Assembly: GCA_002451795.1 (NCBI GenBank)
Contig: DKDJ01000010.1
Span: 74,295-138,294, forward strand
Length of the DNA stretch: 64,000 nt
From: Bacteroidales bacterium UBA6851
GTDB lineage: Bacteria; Bacteroidota; Bacteroidia; Bacteroidales; UBA932
Direction: 5' to 3'
Part shown: one piece after another, positions 43,827 to 54,700 of the stretch
How positions within the stretch are numbered: the stretch's first letter is position 1
Layout: every line of letters starts with the position of its first letter
Notes under the pieces: model-generated
Seen by the model: the letters and a program-made list of their open reading frames with translations, nothing else
Told to the model about the DNA's origin: nothing
Databases searched by the model: none
Made by a program: the position numbers and the translations under genes

Positions 43827-45101
43827 ATGAGAATAAGGATTTTTTACATAGCAGTCACCGCTGCCATGATTCTGTTTGCCGCCATTCCGCAAAGGATTGA
43901 GGCTGCTCCTTCTCATATTTCCCACACATATAAACTATATTACAAATGGGACGAAACCGTCATTGACAGGACTTATATGTCCAATGGCGCAAGCATGGCA
44001 GAAATCATCGATCATCTCAGATACTCACAGGACATAGACAGCATAGCCGTATACTCGTCTTCCTCCCCGGAAGGAGTGTATGAGCATAACCGGAAACTTT
44101 CCATAAGGCGTGCACAGGAAGCGCGCAAGTTCATACTCGCCAATATTCCAGCAGACAGCAATCTGGACGCAAGCCGTATTTCTCTCCACCCTATAGCGGA
44201 AGACTGGGACGGGATGCGCGAAGCAGTGGCAGCCTCATATTTTCGCGCAGACAGGAACAGGGTATTAAAAATCCTCGATGACGAGAGCATCTCTGATGCA
44301 ACCAGAGAATGGAGGCTCAAGCAGCTTGACGGAGGAAGAAGCTGGAAATGGATATTGAAGAACATTGCCCCGAAGCTCCGTTATGCCACATGGGTGGTTA
44401 TATATCCATCACATGAGACTAAAGGCCATGACTCACGTATCACAAGGCTTTCCGGCCCAGCACAGCAGTTCGTAAAAGCCCCGGCATCCGAGTTAAGAAA
44501 GAGCATACAGATAGCAGCGCCTGCCGCCACAGAACAAGCCGACACCCAGGAGAAGACTTTGCTCGCACTCAAGACCAATCTGCTCTTCGACGCAGCCACC
44601 GCGCTGAACTTCGCTGTAGAGGTGCCGATAGGAAGAAAGTTTTCCGTGCAGTATGAGCAGGTATTTCCTTGGTGGAACGGAGGCCCATACGGCAACAAAT
44701 ACTGCCTCCAGATGTTATCTTTCTGCGGCGAGTTCCGGTGGTGGATAGCCCCTAAAGAGCATAATTGGCACGGGAGAGGACATTATCTCGGATTATATGC
44801 CGATGGTGGCAAGTTCGACATTCAGGCCGGGAACAAATTTGGATGCAGCCAGAATTACTATAAAGGAGCAGGACTAAGTTACGGCTATAGTATGCCGATA
44901 TGCCGATGGGCGAATCTTGAATTTGCACTCAGCATAGGATATATGTGTATTGATTTCCAGAAATACACCCCTGCGCCAGACTATTCAGTGCTGATTAAGG
45001 ACGAAGATGGTGCTGGAAGGATGCATTATTTCGGCCCCACCAAGGCTAAAGTCAGCCTAGTGGTCCCGATCACCATTAGAAAAGGAGGGGCAGCAAGATG
45101 A
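43827..45101 (+). CDS. DUF3575 protein with OmpA-like N-domain, fimbria operon
   Basis: 424 residues from the ATG at 43827 (MRIRIFYIAVTAAMILFAA), which starts a signal peptide; the ORF extension to 43794 does not. About 35-190 is an OmpA-like domain (IDSIAVYSSSSPEGVYEHNR). About 235-420 is the DUF3575 beta-barrel-like part (ALKTNLLFDAATALNFAVEV, GLYADGGKFDIQAGNKFGCS). DUF3575 proteins are commonly encoded first in Bacteroidales fimbrillin operons and are probably outer-membrane proteins. Their role in assembly is not established. Its stop overlaps the next start by four bases. Confidence 0.8.
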   Translation: MRIRIFYIAVTAAMILFAAIPQRIEAAPSHISHTYKLYYKWDETVIDRTYMSNGASMAEIIDHLRYSQDIDSIAVYSSSSPEGVYEHNRKLSIRRAQEARKFILANIPADSNLDASRISLHPIAEDWDGMREAVAASYFRADRNRVLKILDDESISDATREWRLKQLDGGRSWKWILKNIAPKLRYATWVVIYPSHETKGHDSRITRLSGPAQQFVKAPASELRKSIQIAAPAATEQADTQEKTLLALKTNLLFDAATALNFAVEVPIGRKFSVQYEQVFPWWNGGPYGNKYCLQMLSFCGEFRWWIAPKEHNWHGRGHYLGLYADGGKFDIQAGNKFGCSQNYYKGAGLSYGYSMPICRWANLEFALSIGYMCIDFQKYTPAPDYSVLIKDEDGAGRMHYFGPTKAKVSLVVPITIRKGGAAR

Positions 45102-46159
45102 GAAAGATAATGCATATACTCCTCACACTCTTAATGGTAGTGATACTAGATGCCTGCAACTTCAGACCTCTCACCGACTATAACAACACACATTACGTGC
45201 GCGTGTATATAGATGAGGAGATAGACAACACCACCAAAGGCTTTTATAGGGATGATATCATCAAGCCACAATACAAAAGGCCGGAAGTGATGAAGGTCGT
45301 ACTGGCTGAAGAGGCCAGCGGGAGAGTAGTGGCAGAGAAGTATCTTCGGAATCAGGGAGACGACGAGAAAGGGCACTACTATGACGGATACATCATCTGT
45401 AGCCCTGGAGAGTGGAATCTGATGGCATACAACTTTGACACACAGTCCACCCAGATTTCCGACCCATCAAACATCCGGCAAGCCAAGGCATTTACGAATA
45501 ACATAGCGAGCCATTTGTATAGCTCCCTCTTCTCAAGGTTCAACGCCAAAGGAGACGACGACAAGTTCAAGGATGAGAGAATCGTTTACGAGCCTGACCA
45601 TCTGTTTGTAGTCGAAAGTGAGTCAGTCAAAGTCGGATATTCAGGACAAATTGACACACTTAGGACACAAAATGGGCAATATTTCACGGCTGGCACGATT
45701 GTGGAGGCCTGGTATATACAGGTGAACATCAAGGGCTTAAACAATCTCTCTTCAGCAGTTTCGCTACTGAACGGACTAAGCGGTTCCAAGCAGCTCATCA
45801 ACTCGCAGATTGACAAGAATGACCCGATAACGTTGTACTTCGAAATGGCGCCTGGACTGAAGACCAAGAATGACCCGAATGAAGGGATCCTCTATTCCAC
45901 ATTCTATACTTTCGGCAATATTCCAGACAAGGACAATGACTTGAACATTACTTTTGACCTCATGACGAACTACGGCAAGCCGATGAGCGCCACGCTCGAC
46001 ATAACGGAAGAGTTCAGCAAGCCGCTGGCGGTCGACCATCATTGGATCATCCTTGACAAGACGCTTGTAATACCAGACAAGCCGAAGGGTTCAGAGGGAG
46101 GCGGCTTTGCCCCGGGAGTAGATGATTGGGGTGATGTAAATACGGATTTGATAATTTAG
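45098..46159 (+). CDS. DUF5119 lipoprotein of the fimbria operon
   Basis: 353 residues. The signal ends at VVILDACNFRPL, with the lipobox Cys about residue 20. The rest is beta-rich, with HYVRVYIDEEIDNTTKGFYR at the start and VDDWGDVNTDLII at the C-terminus, as in DUF5119 and fimbrillin-like proteins. Such proteins are expected to be surface lipoproteins anchoring or capping the fimbria, by analogy with Mfa2/FimB. It starts within the DUF3575 stop (ATGA). Confidence 0.75.
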   Translation: MRKIMHILLTLLMVVILDACNFRPLTDYNNTHYVRVYIDEEIDNTTKGFYRDDIIKPQYKRPEVMKVVLAEEASGRVVAEKYLRNQGDDEKGHYYDGYIICSPGEWNLMAYNFDTQSTQISDPSNIRQAKAFTNNIASHLYSSLFSRFNAKGDDDKFKDERIVYEPDHLFVVESESVKVGYSGQIDTLRTQNGQYFTAGTIVEAWYIQVNIKGLNNLSSAVSLLNGLSGSKQLINSQIDKNDPITLYFEMAPGLKTKNDPNEGILYSTFYTFGNIPDKDNDLNITFDLMTNYGKPMSATLDITEEFSKPLAVDHHWIILDKTLVIPDKPKGSEGGGFAPGVDDWGDVNTDLII

Positions 46160-46197
46160 TTAGATAATTGACAATCAATAACAAAAAGACAAATAAT

Positions 46198-47265
46198 ATG
46201 CAAAAGAAATTGATTTTTCTCGCAGGAGTAGCCATTGCAGCAATGGCATCTTGCACCAAGGTTGAGCCAGTTCAGAGCACAGCATCTCAGGCTCAGATTT
46301 CATTCCAGCCATTGTCAGCAGTTCAGACAAAGGCTTCCCCTATAACAAAGTACGAGACCAATACTGGTGATTTCAAGGTTTGGGCATGGTATCAGAGCTC
46401 TTCTGTATCAGATACCTTTACTCCAGGCTTAATTAAAAACTACACCGACTATATGACTGGAGAAGTTTGCACATACAAGGATGGAAATGTTGATGATGGC
46501 GCAGGAGCAGGAGCATGGTTCCCTGAGAACACCTACTATTGGCCAAAGAACGGTAAGCTTACTTTCTCTGCATACTATCCAGCTGATGCCGTGCTTAGCG
46601 TGGATGCCCGTAATGGAATTACCGTTAAAGATTACAGCGTAAGTACTGATAATTCAAAGCAAGTCGATTTGATGTATAGCGACAGAGTGTTCGACAAGAC
46701 CAGTTCTACCCAGACAGACGCGAATCAAGATTATGACGGAGTAGATATAAAGTTCAATCATGCTCTCGCTGCAGTAGACTTCTCTGTTAAAACCGACAAA
46801 GACTATTTCGACGCAATAAAAGTTTATGAAATTACCATTGAGAATGCATATTCTCAAGGAGATTTCGCTGAAGGCTATACTGATGGAACTGCCACAAACA
46901 AGGCATCTGCAGCATGGAGCAACCAGAAAACTTCAGCAGAGTACAGTGTATATAAAGGAACATCAGCAGCAGTAAACACGGCAAGCGCAAAAATCGGAGA
47001 AACCAGCATCCTACTGCCTCAAAACTTTTCTGATGACATAAAGGTAACTGTAAAATATGGCATCAAATTTGGCAGGGACTATCTTACACAGACGGCAGAA
47101 TTCAAACTGAAAGGAACCCATAATACAACAGGAACTGAAATCAGCGGATGGGAAATGGGCAAATGGTATCATTACACATTCACATTCTCTCTTGATCAGG
47201 TCTACTTCGCACCATCAGTCGAAAACTGGGATGAAGTTAATGTTGAGGATTTACTTGTAAAATAA
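46198..47265 (+). CDS. Fimbrillin family protein 1, candidate major subunit
   Basis: 355 residues from the ATG at 46198. The lipoprotein signal GVAIAAMASCTKVEPVQ leads to the fimbrillin N-terminal segment with VQTKASPITKYE. The TKA motif is the usual site near the strand that is cleaved to allow strand exchange. Further family motifs are YYWPKNGKLTFSAYYPADAV, VDLMYSDRVFD and FNHALAAVDFSVK. The C-terminus is FAPSVENWDEVNVEDLLVK with the usual late Trp. It is an Mfa1/FimA-type type V pilin, polymerising after lipoprotein transport and proteolysis. It is followed by a strong hairpin, unlike the other genes of the operon, suggesting higher expression than those downstream. Confidence 0.85.
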   Translation: MQKKLIFLAGVAIAAMASCTKVEPVQSTASQAQISFQPLSAVQTKASPITKYETNTGDFKVWAWYQSSSVSDTFTPGLIKNYTDYMTGEVCTYKDGNVDDGAGAGAWFPENTYYWPKNGKLTFSAYYPADAVLSVDARNGITVKDYSVSTDNSKQVDLMYSDRVFDKTSSTQTDANQDYDGVDIKFNHALAAVDFSVKTDKDYFDAIKVYEITIENAYSQGDFAEGYTDGTATNKASAAWSNQKTSAEYSVYKGTSAAVNTASAKIGETSILLPQNFSDDIKVTVKYGIKFGRDYLTQTAEFKLKGTHNTTGTEISGWEMGKWYHYTFTFSLDQVYFAPSVENWDEVNVEDLLVK

Positions 47266-47280
47266 TTCAAAACATATTAT

Positions 47281-47306
47281 CCGGATAGGCTTGACCGCCT
47301 GTCCGG
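47281..47306 (+). terminator. Intra-operon hairpin after fimbrillin 1, likely attenuator
   Basis: CCGGATAGGC / GCCTGTCCGG, ten pairs with one wobble and a six-base loop, followed by a T run after ten bases (ATTTTTAG). It probably stops part of the transcription or protects the upstream mRNA. Confidence 0.6.
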
Positions 47307-47339
47307 GTACCAATTTTTAGAGTTTTCGAGAACCGAAAG

Positions 47340-48383
47340 ATGAGACTTGGAATCGGCTATGGAATATTGACGGTAGGGCTGATGCTTGGGATAGCATCAG
47401 CATGCGTAAAAGTTGACCCCGGAGCAGCGGCTCCAGGATTGAGCACGTGTGCCGTGACGTTCCAGACTCCAATTATAAATGCTGCGACCAAGGCCGACCC
47501 TTCCAAGGTGGAGTACCCACAAGAATCTTCGTTCGGCGTGTACGGGCTCTATTACCAGAGCGGCAACTTTAGCGGATGGGAAAGTACTCCAGGAGCTGTA
47601 ATGTACATAGACGGAGTAGAGTTCCGACACAGTCAGGCCTCCGGCACATCTGAGCAGGGAGTTTGGACATCCGACCCAATATACTATTGGCCCAAAGGCG
47701 GGAAGATGACATTCGGCGCATGGTCTCCATATAGCCTTAAGGAGGAATACGCAGAAGGGTTCTCGTACGGAAAGTCCGGGCTTGCCATATCTGGATTCTC
47801 GTCCGGAACTGGCGGAGCTACAGACCTTATGTATGCTGACAGAGTGTACGACCAGACGCACTCCGGCGCAGATGGCATTGACCTCGTGTTCCACCACTCA
47901 TTAGCAGCATTGAAATTCAAGAAAGCCGGATCGGATGATAAGGTAACAATCAAAATTACGAAAGTGATTGTGTGGGGTATCATCAAGAAAGGTAACTTTA
48001 GCGAGAATGTAATAGAGTCGGCAACCAGCCCAAGCAGTTATGCTTCTAACCCACAATGGGAGTTCTCGACCGCCGAGTACTATACTGAAGAAGCTCCTCT
48101 TACAATAGGTGGAAGCGAATCACCTGAAGCCTACATTATTCCACAAGATATTTCGGATAGTGCAAAGATGAAGGTTTACTATAGCGTGCAGGTAGGAACA
48201 GGAAACCCTGTCCAAGCCGTATCGGACCCTATCAATATGGCAGGCAAGAAAACATCAGATGGCACACAGACTATAGCCAACTGGAATATGTCCACAAGAT
48301 ATATCTACAATCTCACATTCACGAGTTTGCATCCTATTAGGTTCAGCATAGATGTAAATGATTGGGGGGGGGCAACTAACTGA
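47340..48383 (+). CDS. Fimbrillin family protein 2, with poly-G at its C-terminus
   Basis: 347 residues. A lipoprotein signal (GIASACVKVDPG) leads to PIINAATKADPSKVEYPQES with the TKA motif, then YYWPKGGKMTFGAWSPYSL, TDLMYADRVYD and VFHHSLAALKFKKAG, all as in fimbrillin 1. The C-terminus is IDVNDWGGATN: the last Trp and Gly codons lie in a run of nine G (48364-48372), so a one-base change alters the last residues and moves the stop codon. The next gene starts 15 bases after the stop. It is a second shaft or minor subunit by family. Confidence 0.82.
   Translation: MRLGIGYGILTVGLMLGIASACVKVDPGAAAPGLSTCAVTFQTPIINAATKADPSKVEYPQESSFGVYGLYYQSGNFSGWESTPGAVMYIDGVEFRHSQASGTSEQGVWTSDPIYYWPKGGKMTFGAWSPYSLKEEYAEGFSYGKSGLAISGFSSGTGGATDLMYADRVYDQTHSGADGIDLVFHHSLAALKFKKAGSDDKVTIKITKVIVWGIIKKGNFSENVIESATSPSSYASNPQWEFSTAEYYTEEAPLTIGGSESPEAYIIPQDISDSAKMKVYYSVQVGTGNPVQAVSDPINMAGKKTSDGTQTIANWNMSTRYIYNLTFTSLHPIRFSIDVNDWGGATN
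48364..48372 (+). repeat. Run of nine G at the 3' end of fimbrillin 2
   Basis: Nine G within the codons for Trp-Gly-Gly-Ala. With eight G the frame would end at TGA 48394-48396, two bases before the next ATG. With ten G it would end after Gly-Asn. Confidence 0.9.
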
Positions 48384-48398
48384 TATAAGCGACTGAGA

Positions 48399-49643
48399 AT
48401 GAATAGATTCAATATATTATTATTAATATTAATCTGCGCGGTTTCTTGTACGAAGACGCAGCCCCAGGCACCACAAGACCACCAAAAGGTAATGTGGCGA
48501 ATGGAAGCCGTGGATGGCTATAGTACAAAGTCGCTTGTTGAGAATATTGATTATCTTCAGAAGGCATGCACTCCAGTCTCTGTAGAATACACATCCGGAG
48601 TCAACGGACTTGGACAGACTATAGGCGTATGGGCAAACTATAGAGCAGAAATTGACGGAAAACTTGAGGAAACTGAAAATGTATTCGACGGTACCAGACT
48701 CATCTACAATCCCAAGGGAGTGGAATCTGATCCAAAAGCGAGGTGGGAATATGAAGGGACTGAGGCCTATTGGGTCATAGGAGGCGAATATGTATTCCGA
48801 GCATACTATCCGCAAAACGAACTTAATATCAATAAACGTCTTTCCAATGCGAAGACACTGATTATAGAATCAAACACAGCCAGCACCCAGCGCGATATGC
48901 TACTTGCCTACAACAAGGTGGATACAAAGCAGGCGGGATGGACAATTACAGACCCTGTAAAGCTCAATTTCCGGCATGCTATGGCTGCAATGCTATTCAA
49001 ATTCAAGTTCTATGACGGGTCTGACGGTGTATTCTATTCAGAAGACGCTATCACATCATGTTGGATGGAAGTCGACAAAGACGAGGCCTTTGCTATTACT
49101 GGATACATGATTTATGGCAATGGTACAGACTACGAAGAGGGCAACATCCAATGGACAAAGCAGTACTCCCCTATAGCCGGATATAAATTTTACCATTGGA
49201 GCAATACAGACGGGATACCGTTCAAAAACCAGGTTCCACCCACAGGGGAATCTTGGGGAAGCAAGTACCAACAAATCGCTGTCCCTTATTCAAAAGTCGG
49301 AACAGGAGCAGAAGATGTGGGCGCAGAATTCACCAAACAAGATGGTTGGGTAATGACCGTTCCGCAGGAGTCCACCGGACATCTGAAATTATGCTTTACC
49401 ACCAAATCGGGAGGAGACGCAGTTTTCACAGTCACGATTCCCAAGAAAACAGGAACATCACTCGAAAATTATAACGACTATCAGGATGAGCCAGACAAAC
49501 AACGCGATAGTAATGGAACAGACTGGATACCAGGATACAGATACACTTACACCATATCCATATCCAAAACGAATGCTAATGTGTCTCTAAGTATTGCACC
49601 GTGGAAACGGCGGGACTCATCGTTTGATATCAAATTCAACTGA
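48399..49643 (+). CDS. Fimbrillin family protein 3
   Basis: 414 residues. The lipoprotein signal ends at ICAVSCTKTQPQ (Cys about 17). The mature part is longer than fimbrillins 1 and 2, but has similar features: GYSTKSLVENIDYLQKA, AYWVIGGEYVFRAYYPQNEL, RDMLLAYNKVD, FRHAMAAMLFKFKF and the C-terminal LSIAPWKRRDSSFDIKFN. Probably a minor or accessory pilus subunit. Its start lies 15 bases after the stop of fimbrillin 2, close enough for translation to depend on where that frame ends. Confidence 0.8.
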   Translation: MNRFNILLLILICAVSCTKTQPQAPQDHQKVMWRMEAVDGYSTKSLVENIDYLQKACTPVSVEYTSGVNGLGQTIGVWANYRAEIDGKLEETENVFDGTRLIYNPKGVESDPKARWEYEGTEAYWVIGGEYVFRAYYPQNELNINKRLSNAKTLIIESNTASTQRDMLLAYNKVDTKQAGWTITDPVKLNFRHAMAAMLFKFKFYDGSDGVFYSEDAITSCWMEVDKDEAFAITGYMIYGNGTDYEEGNIQWTKQYSPIAGYKFYHWSNTDGIPFKNQVPPTGESWGSKYQQIAVPYSKVGTGAEDVGAEFTKQDGWVMTVPQESTGHLKLCFTTKSGGDAVFTVTIPKKTGTSLENYNDYQDEPDKQRDSNGTDWIPGYRYTYTISISKTNANVSLSIAPWKRRDSSFDIKFN

Positions 49644-49645
49644 TC

Positions 49646-51748
49646 ATGAAATATCTTCAACGCATCATATTGGCAGCAATGCTATCCATCATATTGGCTT
49701 CCTGTCAGAAGCCTGCTAAGAATGATGGCATAGGCGAACCATCAAGCCTCAGCATCTCAGTCTGCCTGCCAAGCATCACGCTTGACACTAAAGCCAGAGA
49801 AATGTATTCTGGCGATGCGGAGAATGCAGGCAAGATTATCACAGACCCTTTCGGGACCAGTCTTGAAGGGTGGACTAACTATGAGAAGATTATTGATGCA
49901 AGAGAGTTTTATCAGCTGACAGTATTTCTGGTAGACAAGACTACAGGCTATCTTGTAGGATACCGCAACCTTTTCTACAACACCGGCACAGACATGGGTG
50001 ACATGACGCCAGCAGATTCAGAATACGGCGCCAATGGATGGTACAATGGAAGCACTACTGTCACAAATGAGCAATATGGCTCACAAGCCATGATGACGTT
50101 CAGATACGACCATCCTCTTCACACAAAAAACGGGAGCAGCACAGAATCCCTCCAGAGAGGCTCATACAGATTAATAGCAGTTGCCAATGTCACCCCGATA
50201 ACAATAAACGCCACTGACAAGGATGGGAATACATACACCCGCAAATACGATGGACTTACTGACACGAAAAACAGTACTTCCACAAGCACAGTATATATAG
50301 CAGACCATATCTCATCCATTATAAGTGAGTTCAATGCACAAACTTCGCCAAAGAAATTCAATGAATACAAGTCGTATAAAGACTTGATGGATTTCTACAT
50401 GACCACATCGGATGATTTCTTGTGCAGCATTGCCCCTCAGCCACTCTCAAAAGTGATGGACTTCGAGTTGCGCCCAGGCGAGAACAGCATTTCCTGCCAG
50501 CTGATACGATCATGGGCAAGATTAAGAATAACCATTGAAAACGTCTCACACTCTGACCTCACCCTTCATAACATATCTTTTGGAGACAACACGACTCGAA
50601 ACGAAAGCTATCTTTTCTTCGCCCCTGGCAACGAATCTGTCAGTTTCATCGATCCACATACGGAAGACGGGGAAGACAAGACAAAATACGGAGCGCCTAA
50701 CATCTGGAAGCCAAGTGATCAGGATGGAGAGGACACAGGTCCCTTCAACGCATTGGTATCATCCGTCAAGGAAACCATCATAAAAGGAATACCACTTGAT
50801 GAGAGTAACAGTTCCAATACCAACAGGAAGATCCTTTTCGACGGGTATATTCTTGATGGTAATGGTCAGAACAATCCGTTCACATACCACGTCAGCCTGG
50901 AATACCCCAATAAGAAAACCTATCGGCTTGTAAGGGCCAAGAACAGCGACGGAAGCTGGGCAGTCAACGAGTCCAAGCCCGATGAAATAGAGGAGGGTGG
51001 ACTATATGTGATTCAGAACCAAGAAAGTACCAAACGCATCCTATATGCAGGAGAAGGGCAGCTTGAGACAGAGATTCTCGAATGTGATTCTCACTACAAC
51101 CTCATTGACAAGGAGTATCTATTTGAGCCAGTGCAGGTCTTCAGATTCACGCGAAAAAAAGACGCAAGCGGAAATGGTGAAAGCGAAGAGGTAACCAACA
51201 TCCAAGGTGATAACCCTGGAAAGAAAGAAAGCTACCCGATATTCTATATAACGACATACGACGATCTCTATCATATAGGTAATCCCTATGGGGACTTTTC
51301 AAAGAATATCCCACTTGAGCCCAATGCCATCTCAGATCATACTGCATATGTGGTCAGGAACGATGGATATCGTACTTCTCACCCAAATGATAGGTATTTA
51401 AGCTTCTGGTCCACCAAGAAAGCACAGAAGACAAATTGGCGGGCTTTTATCAATATCCATGGTGATTATTCAAAGCAAAACCTGGTAGATGGTTGGAGTG
51501 ATCCGGATGGAGGCTCTACGTTCTACCTACATAAGGTAGAAAAGGAAGAAATTGCAGCCTCGTTTGACAAAGACGTAACCCTGTCCACAGTGGATCCAGT
51601 GACAGCAGTATCATCTCCGGTAGAAGCGATAAGCAGAAACGACTTCATCAATATTCTTATAACCGTTTCATATAATGAGCACTCCGGTGAAATAGATTTC
51701 ACTGTAAAAGAATGGAATACTGGTGGAGGGAATATAGAATTCAATTGA
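49646..51748 (+). CDS. Large fimbria accessory lipoprotein (DUF4906/FimB-like)
   Basis: 700 residues. A lipoprotein signal (SIILASCQKPAKN) is followed by a long beta-rich protein, with TLDTKAREMYSG and the Mfa2/FimB-like RSYRLIAVANV-type strand (here GSYRLIAVANVTPITINA). The middle contains GLYVIQNQES and a duplicated repeat of polar strands. The C-terminus INILITVSYNEHSGEIDFTV / KEWNTGGGNIEFN is like that of fimbrillin accessory proteins. It probably forms part of the tip complex or anchor. It starts two bases after the stop of fimbrillin 3 and ends four bases before the next gene. Confidence 0.7.
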   Translation: MKYLQRIILAAMLSIILASCQKPAKNDGIGEPSSLSISVCLPSITLDTKAREMYSGDAENAGKIITDPFGTSLEGWTNYEKIIDAREFYQLTVFLVDKTTGYLVGYRNLFYNTGTDMGDMTPADSEYGANGWYNGSTTVTNEQYGSQAMMTFRYDHPLHTKNGSSTESLQRGSYRLIAVANVTPITINATDKDGNTYTRKYDGLTDTKNSTSTSTVYIADHISSIISEFNAQTSPKKFNEYKSYKDLMDFYMTTSDDFLCSIAPQPLSKVMDFELRPGENSISCQLIRSWARLRITIENVSHSDLTLHNISFGDNTTRNESYLFFAPGNESVSFIDPHTEDGEDKTKYGAPNIWKPSDQDGEDTGPFNALVSSVKETIIKGIPLDESNSSNTNRKILFDGYILDGNGQNNPFTYHVSLEYPNKKTYRLVRAKNSDGSWAVNESKPDEIEEGGLYVIQNQESTKRILYAGEGQLETEILECDSHYNLIDKEYLFEPVQVFRFTRKKDASGNGESEEVTNIQGDNPGKKESYPIFYITTYDDLYHIGNPYGDFSKNIPLEPNAISDHTAYVVRNDGYRTSHPNDRYLSFWSTKKAQKTNWRAFINIHGDYSKQNLVDGWSDPDGGSTFYLHKVEKEEIAASFDKDVTLSTVDPVTAVSSPVEAISRNDFINILITVSYNEHSGEIDFTVKEWNTGGGNIEFN

Positions 51749-51752
51749 GAAA

Positions 51753-54700
51753 ATGAACAGAATACTAAGACATATTTTTATCATAGGCATCATATTATCC
51801 CTATGCTCCTGCGTAAAGAACGACTTCTCTGAACCCGGCATCTTAGAAGGAGAAGCCACGGTCGAACTCAATTTCGGCTTCAAGGATTTCGAGCAGGTAT
51901 CGCTGGAGACAAAGTCGACTCTTGACTTTATTCCGGAGTCAAGAGTATCCAACCTTTTTCTCTATATCTTCGTAAATGACAAGCGCTATTATGCCCATTA
52001 TTTCGATAAGAGTTCGTTGGCACTGGACCTTGAAGATCTCCGGGATAAAAAGTCCGAATCATGGATTGTAAACAACCGAACGTCAGAAAGCGCCACTACC
52101 AATGGTACACTTAGAATACATGCCCCGATATGTAAGGGAGCAAATGTTATTCTCATTGCGAACATAGATTCAGATATGCTGAATATCTCACCAGAGAAGC
52201 TTAATATGATTTCATCAATGAGTGAACTTAAGGCTATGGTTGCTTCTCTTAATCAGGAGATTACATCCAGAAATGGACTATTCCCAATGTCTGGATTTGT
52301 GTCAGGTAGCGACCCAAGCAGCGGACCGGCCGCCGTAGACATCACAGAAACCGGCATTTATATGAGTGGAAGTACCAGCTCCCGCCCGACCATAGAATTG
52401 GAAAGGTTGGATGCCAAGGTAGTGTTCAATGTGAGAGTAGCTACCGACCATGAACTGACAAAAATAGAAAACGGTACCACTACCACTCAGAGGCTCAAGG
52501 AATTCAGGCCCCAGTCATGGCAGGTCGTCAATCTCCCTAAGGGATGTCATATAGCAGCACATTTCGACTATGATCCAGAGCTGGGTATCTTCTCAACAAG
52601 TCCTGTAATGTTCGAAACCTACGACGAGAAGTCATTTACATATAAAGGCTCTAATGGGAAAGACACCACTGTTGTAAGCCCGGTAAACGGATTCTCTTTC
52701 TATATGCTTGAGAATAGAGAAACTCCCAAGAACAAGGTTACCTCCTTCCACGAGAGGGAGAGACGCAACAAAGACGCATCAGGCATGTACGTAACAGAAG
52801 GCGAGGTCTGGACCAATGCTCCTGAAGAAGGCACATACGTAATCATAAAAGGAGAAGTCGTTATGGACGTGGATGTATCATCCGAAGCCAAGCAGCAGCA
52901 ACTCTCTGCTGATGTGACATACTATGTACATCTCGGAGACATATCCAAGGATCTTAATGACTACAATGTTCTACGCAACACTGCATACACCTACACTATC
53001 ACCATCAAGGGTGTAAATAATATTGAGCTTGAGGTCGCATCGTCCAAAAAAGATGATGGAAGCGCTGCTGATCCAGGCGATGTGAAAGAAAACGAGCCTG
53101 GTGCGGAAGGAATGGTGTATATAGCCAAGGAATCCATCTACACATTCGATGCACATTATGGGCAGAGGGTTTTTAGTTTCGATGCAGCCTACATTGACCC
53201 TAAGGCGGTGACATGGTACGTCAAGACCCCATTCGGAAGAGAAGGCACACCAGACAAGATTGGAGAAATAGAGATTCCATCAGGAATGGACTACGAATGG
53301 GTTCATTTCATGATTAATAATGAATCCGACTCCAAAAAATACAAGTATAGCACCGATGGTGGTAATACTTTCACTACCACTGAGCAAACAAGCCTGCCAT
53401 ATAGTCACAACAATATGCCATACCCTGGCGATTCAAGCGACAAACTAATGAATGTGGTGGAGTTTGTAGAATATGTCAAGGCACAGAAAGTAGCCCATGA
53501 CAATGGAGCTGACAATGATTTCAAAACAGAATTCGATCAAGACTGGTTCGACTGGTACAACGACAATCAGCCAGAAGGCCAGAAAATATCCGACCCTAAG
53601 ACTCTAATCAACGGCAAGCCCGGGCCATGGTTCAGGGATAGAATATATGTCACCGTATATGTGGATGAGTTCTACTACGACAAAGACCCTATCACTGGAG
53701 AAGAGAGCAAGACTCTGTGGAAGAAGTTTGTAAACCAGCCCAACCGCATCATGCACATCCTCTGTGACAATGATAAGAGTCTTGATAAGGCAAGTTCATC
53801 CACAGGAAGTGTAGTTACTATCAGACAGAACTCCATACAGACTCCATACAACATTGACAACCAAGAACTTGAATCAGCCTGGGGATGTGAAACAACTGAC
53901 GAGAACGCCGATAGTTATCTATGGTATTTCGAAGGAGAGAGCGGGCAAGGACTGGGTAACAATAGAGTCCCTAATGATGATCTAAAGAACACATCTTCAG
54001 ACAACGGACTATACAATACAGCCAGGATATGGGGATGCGTAAAGTCTAATGGTACTTCTGGAGGATCATGGGAAGAAGTGAGATGGGACGAATACCTTGA
54101 TTACGACCGGCCTAATGACTACAAATCAGAGAATAGCGCATATAACATTCTGTTCTTGAAAGAGGACAAGGCCTGCCTTAAATACAGCGCCATGATGCGC
54201 AACCGCGACAACAATGGGAACGGGATTATAGACCCCGACGAGATTCGCTGGTATACAGCATCTATCGGTCAGCTCGAGTCCCTGCTACTTGGAGAGCTTG
54301 GACTCTCTGAAGAAGCCAAATTGTATCCAAGAAAATACTCCTCCGTAGGGAAAGACGAGAAATACCCAGCTGGACATCCATACGAAGGTATTAGAAAGTG
54401 GAAATTTCATGTGGTGAGCAGCACTCGATTCAGCGACGGCTACCCAGCTACTCTATGGGCAGAAGAAGGTGCGTCTATCTCTGGATATAAACAGTGGGAA
54501 TGTGCAACTTTCTCGGTCAAATGCATAAGGAATCTCGGGATCAAATCTACCGACGTAGATTCATTCCTCTACGACGATGCTGCACATAGGCCACAGGACC
54601 TAATCAAAGTCATAAAGCCAACAGGCACCATTGGCACAAATTCGGTGTATAAGTTTGACTGCAGCAGGGTCAACAGCAAATCAAAAAGATTCAAAACATC

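Noticed and set aside
43700..43830. Invertible promoter before the fimbria operon
   Set aside because: No long inverted repeats flank the promoter and no invertase gene is beside it.
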